From NCBI GenBank assembly GCA_910592005.1, contig CAJVPP010001703.1:1-18296 (forward strand): a stretch of 18,296 nucleotides of DNA, written 5' to 3'. The DNA comes from Funneliformis mosseae. Its lineage: Eukaryota; Glomeromycota; Glomeromycetes; Glomerales; Glomeraceae. This document shows, piece after piece, positions 18,195 to 18,296 of the stretch. Position 1 is the first letter of the stretch, and every line of letters starts with the position of its first letter. The translations under genes were made by a program, and so were the position numbers. The notes under the pieces are model-generated. The model was not told the DNA's origin and made no database searches. It saw only the letters and a program-made list of their open reading frames with translations.

Positions 18195-18296
18195 TACAGA
18201 GGGTCACCAAAAGTCTCTAAACACTTTTTGGGATAACATAAAACTCAAAATTTAAAGTTAAAACTGAGAAAAATCAATATTATTTTTATTTAAATA
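18195..18296 (+). mobile_element. Tc1/mariner-type terminal inverted repeat, element continues off the window
   Basis: TA (18195-18196) is followed by CAGAGGGTCACCAAAAGTC and then TCTAAACACTTTTTGGGATA. This is the form of many mariner-like ends (CAGGGTGTCCCAAAAGTC followed by a GGAACACTTTTTGG-like block), and TA is the mariner target site. Only one end is inside the window, so neither the second terminus nor a transposase can be checked. It lies just upstream of the N-terminal end of the minus-strand ORF remnant and may have cut it. Confidence 0.65.

Noticed and set aside
1..18296. Mitochondrial or bacterial origin suggested by extreme AT content
   Set aside because: The PARG gene has spliceosomal GT-AG introns, and hAT and mariner-like elements are nuclear eukaryotic transposons; no organellar genes, rRNA or tRNA were seen.

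Overview
The window is about 80-85% A+T by eye and is mostly decayed transposable-element DNA around one apparently intact, intron-containing gene. Spliceosomal introns, hAT and Tc1/mariner sequences, extreme AT richness and several degenerate ORFs that look like high-copy glomeromycete families suggest a nuclear contig from an arbuscular mycorrhizal fungus (Rhizophagus/Glomus type). That assignment is recalled pattern knowledge, not a database result.

Layout: 1-660 has no recognisable gene. 701-1072 is an 18-19 bp minisatellite. 1380-2280 (+) is a decayed hAT-like transposase. 2285-3060 (-) is a decayed ORF of a repeated family. 3522-4687 (-) is a complete three-exon gene for a microbial-type poly(ADP-ribose) glycohydrolase (PARG/DUF2263 macrodomain, 292 aa), with a probable MITE in its second intron. 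5055-5264 is a GC-rich island of two tandem ~105 bp units whose helices are kept while their bases differ, a candidate structured RNA or SINE-like repeat. 5265-8940 is AT-rich and gene-free, with a purine tract, a 9-bp repeat that stays in frame, and dispersed direct and inverted repeats. 8948-9092 is an 18-bp minisatellite resembling the first.

9310-12705 is a ~173 bp tandem repeat array. A 2.7 kb hAT element (9533-12268) with terminal inverted repeats and an 8-bp target duplication has jumped into it; removing the element restores a 175 bp unit. 12876-13214 (+) is an unrecognised 112-codon open frame. 13650-14140 (-) and 14819-18185 (-) are decayed coding regions, the second a ~3.4 kb transposase-like ORF. 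A Tc1/mariner terminus begins at 18197 beside its N-terminal end and runs off the window.

The genes do not form a pathway. The PARG gene is the only one I expect to be functional; the rest records transposon invasion and decay. In the decayed ORFs many stops can be read as Gln, Arg or Trp codons altered by C-to-T or G-to-A change, and CpG is scarce there compared with the PARG exons, which suggests methylation-linked mutation of repeats. I found no CRISPR array, tRNA, rRNA or defence operon.
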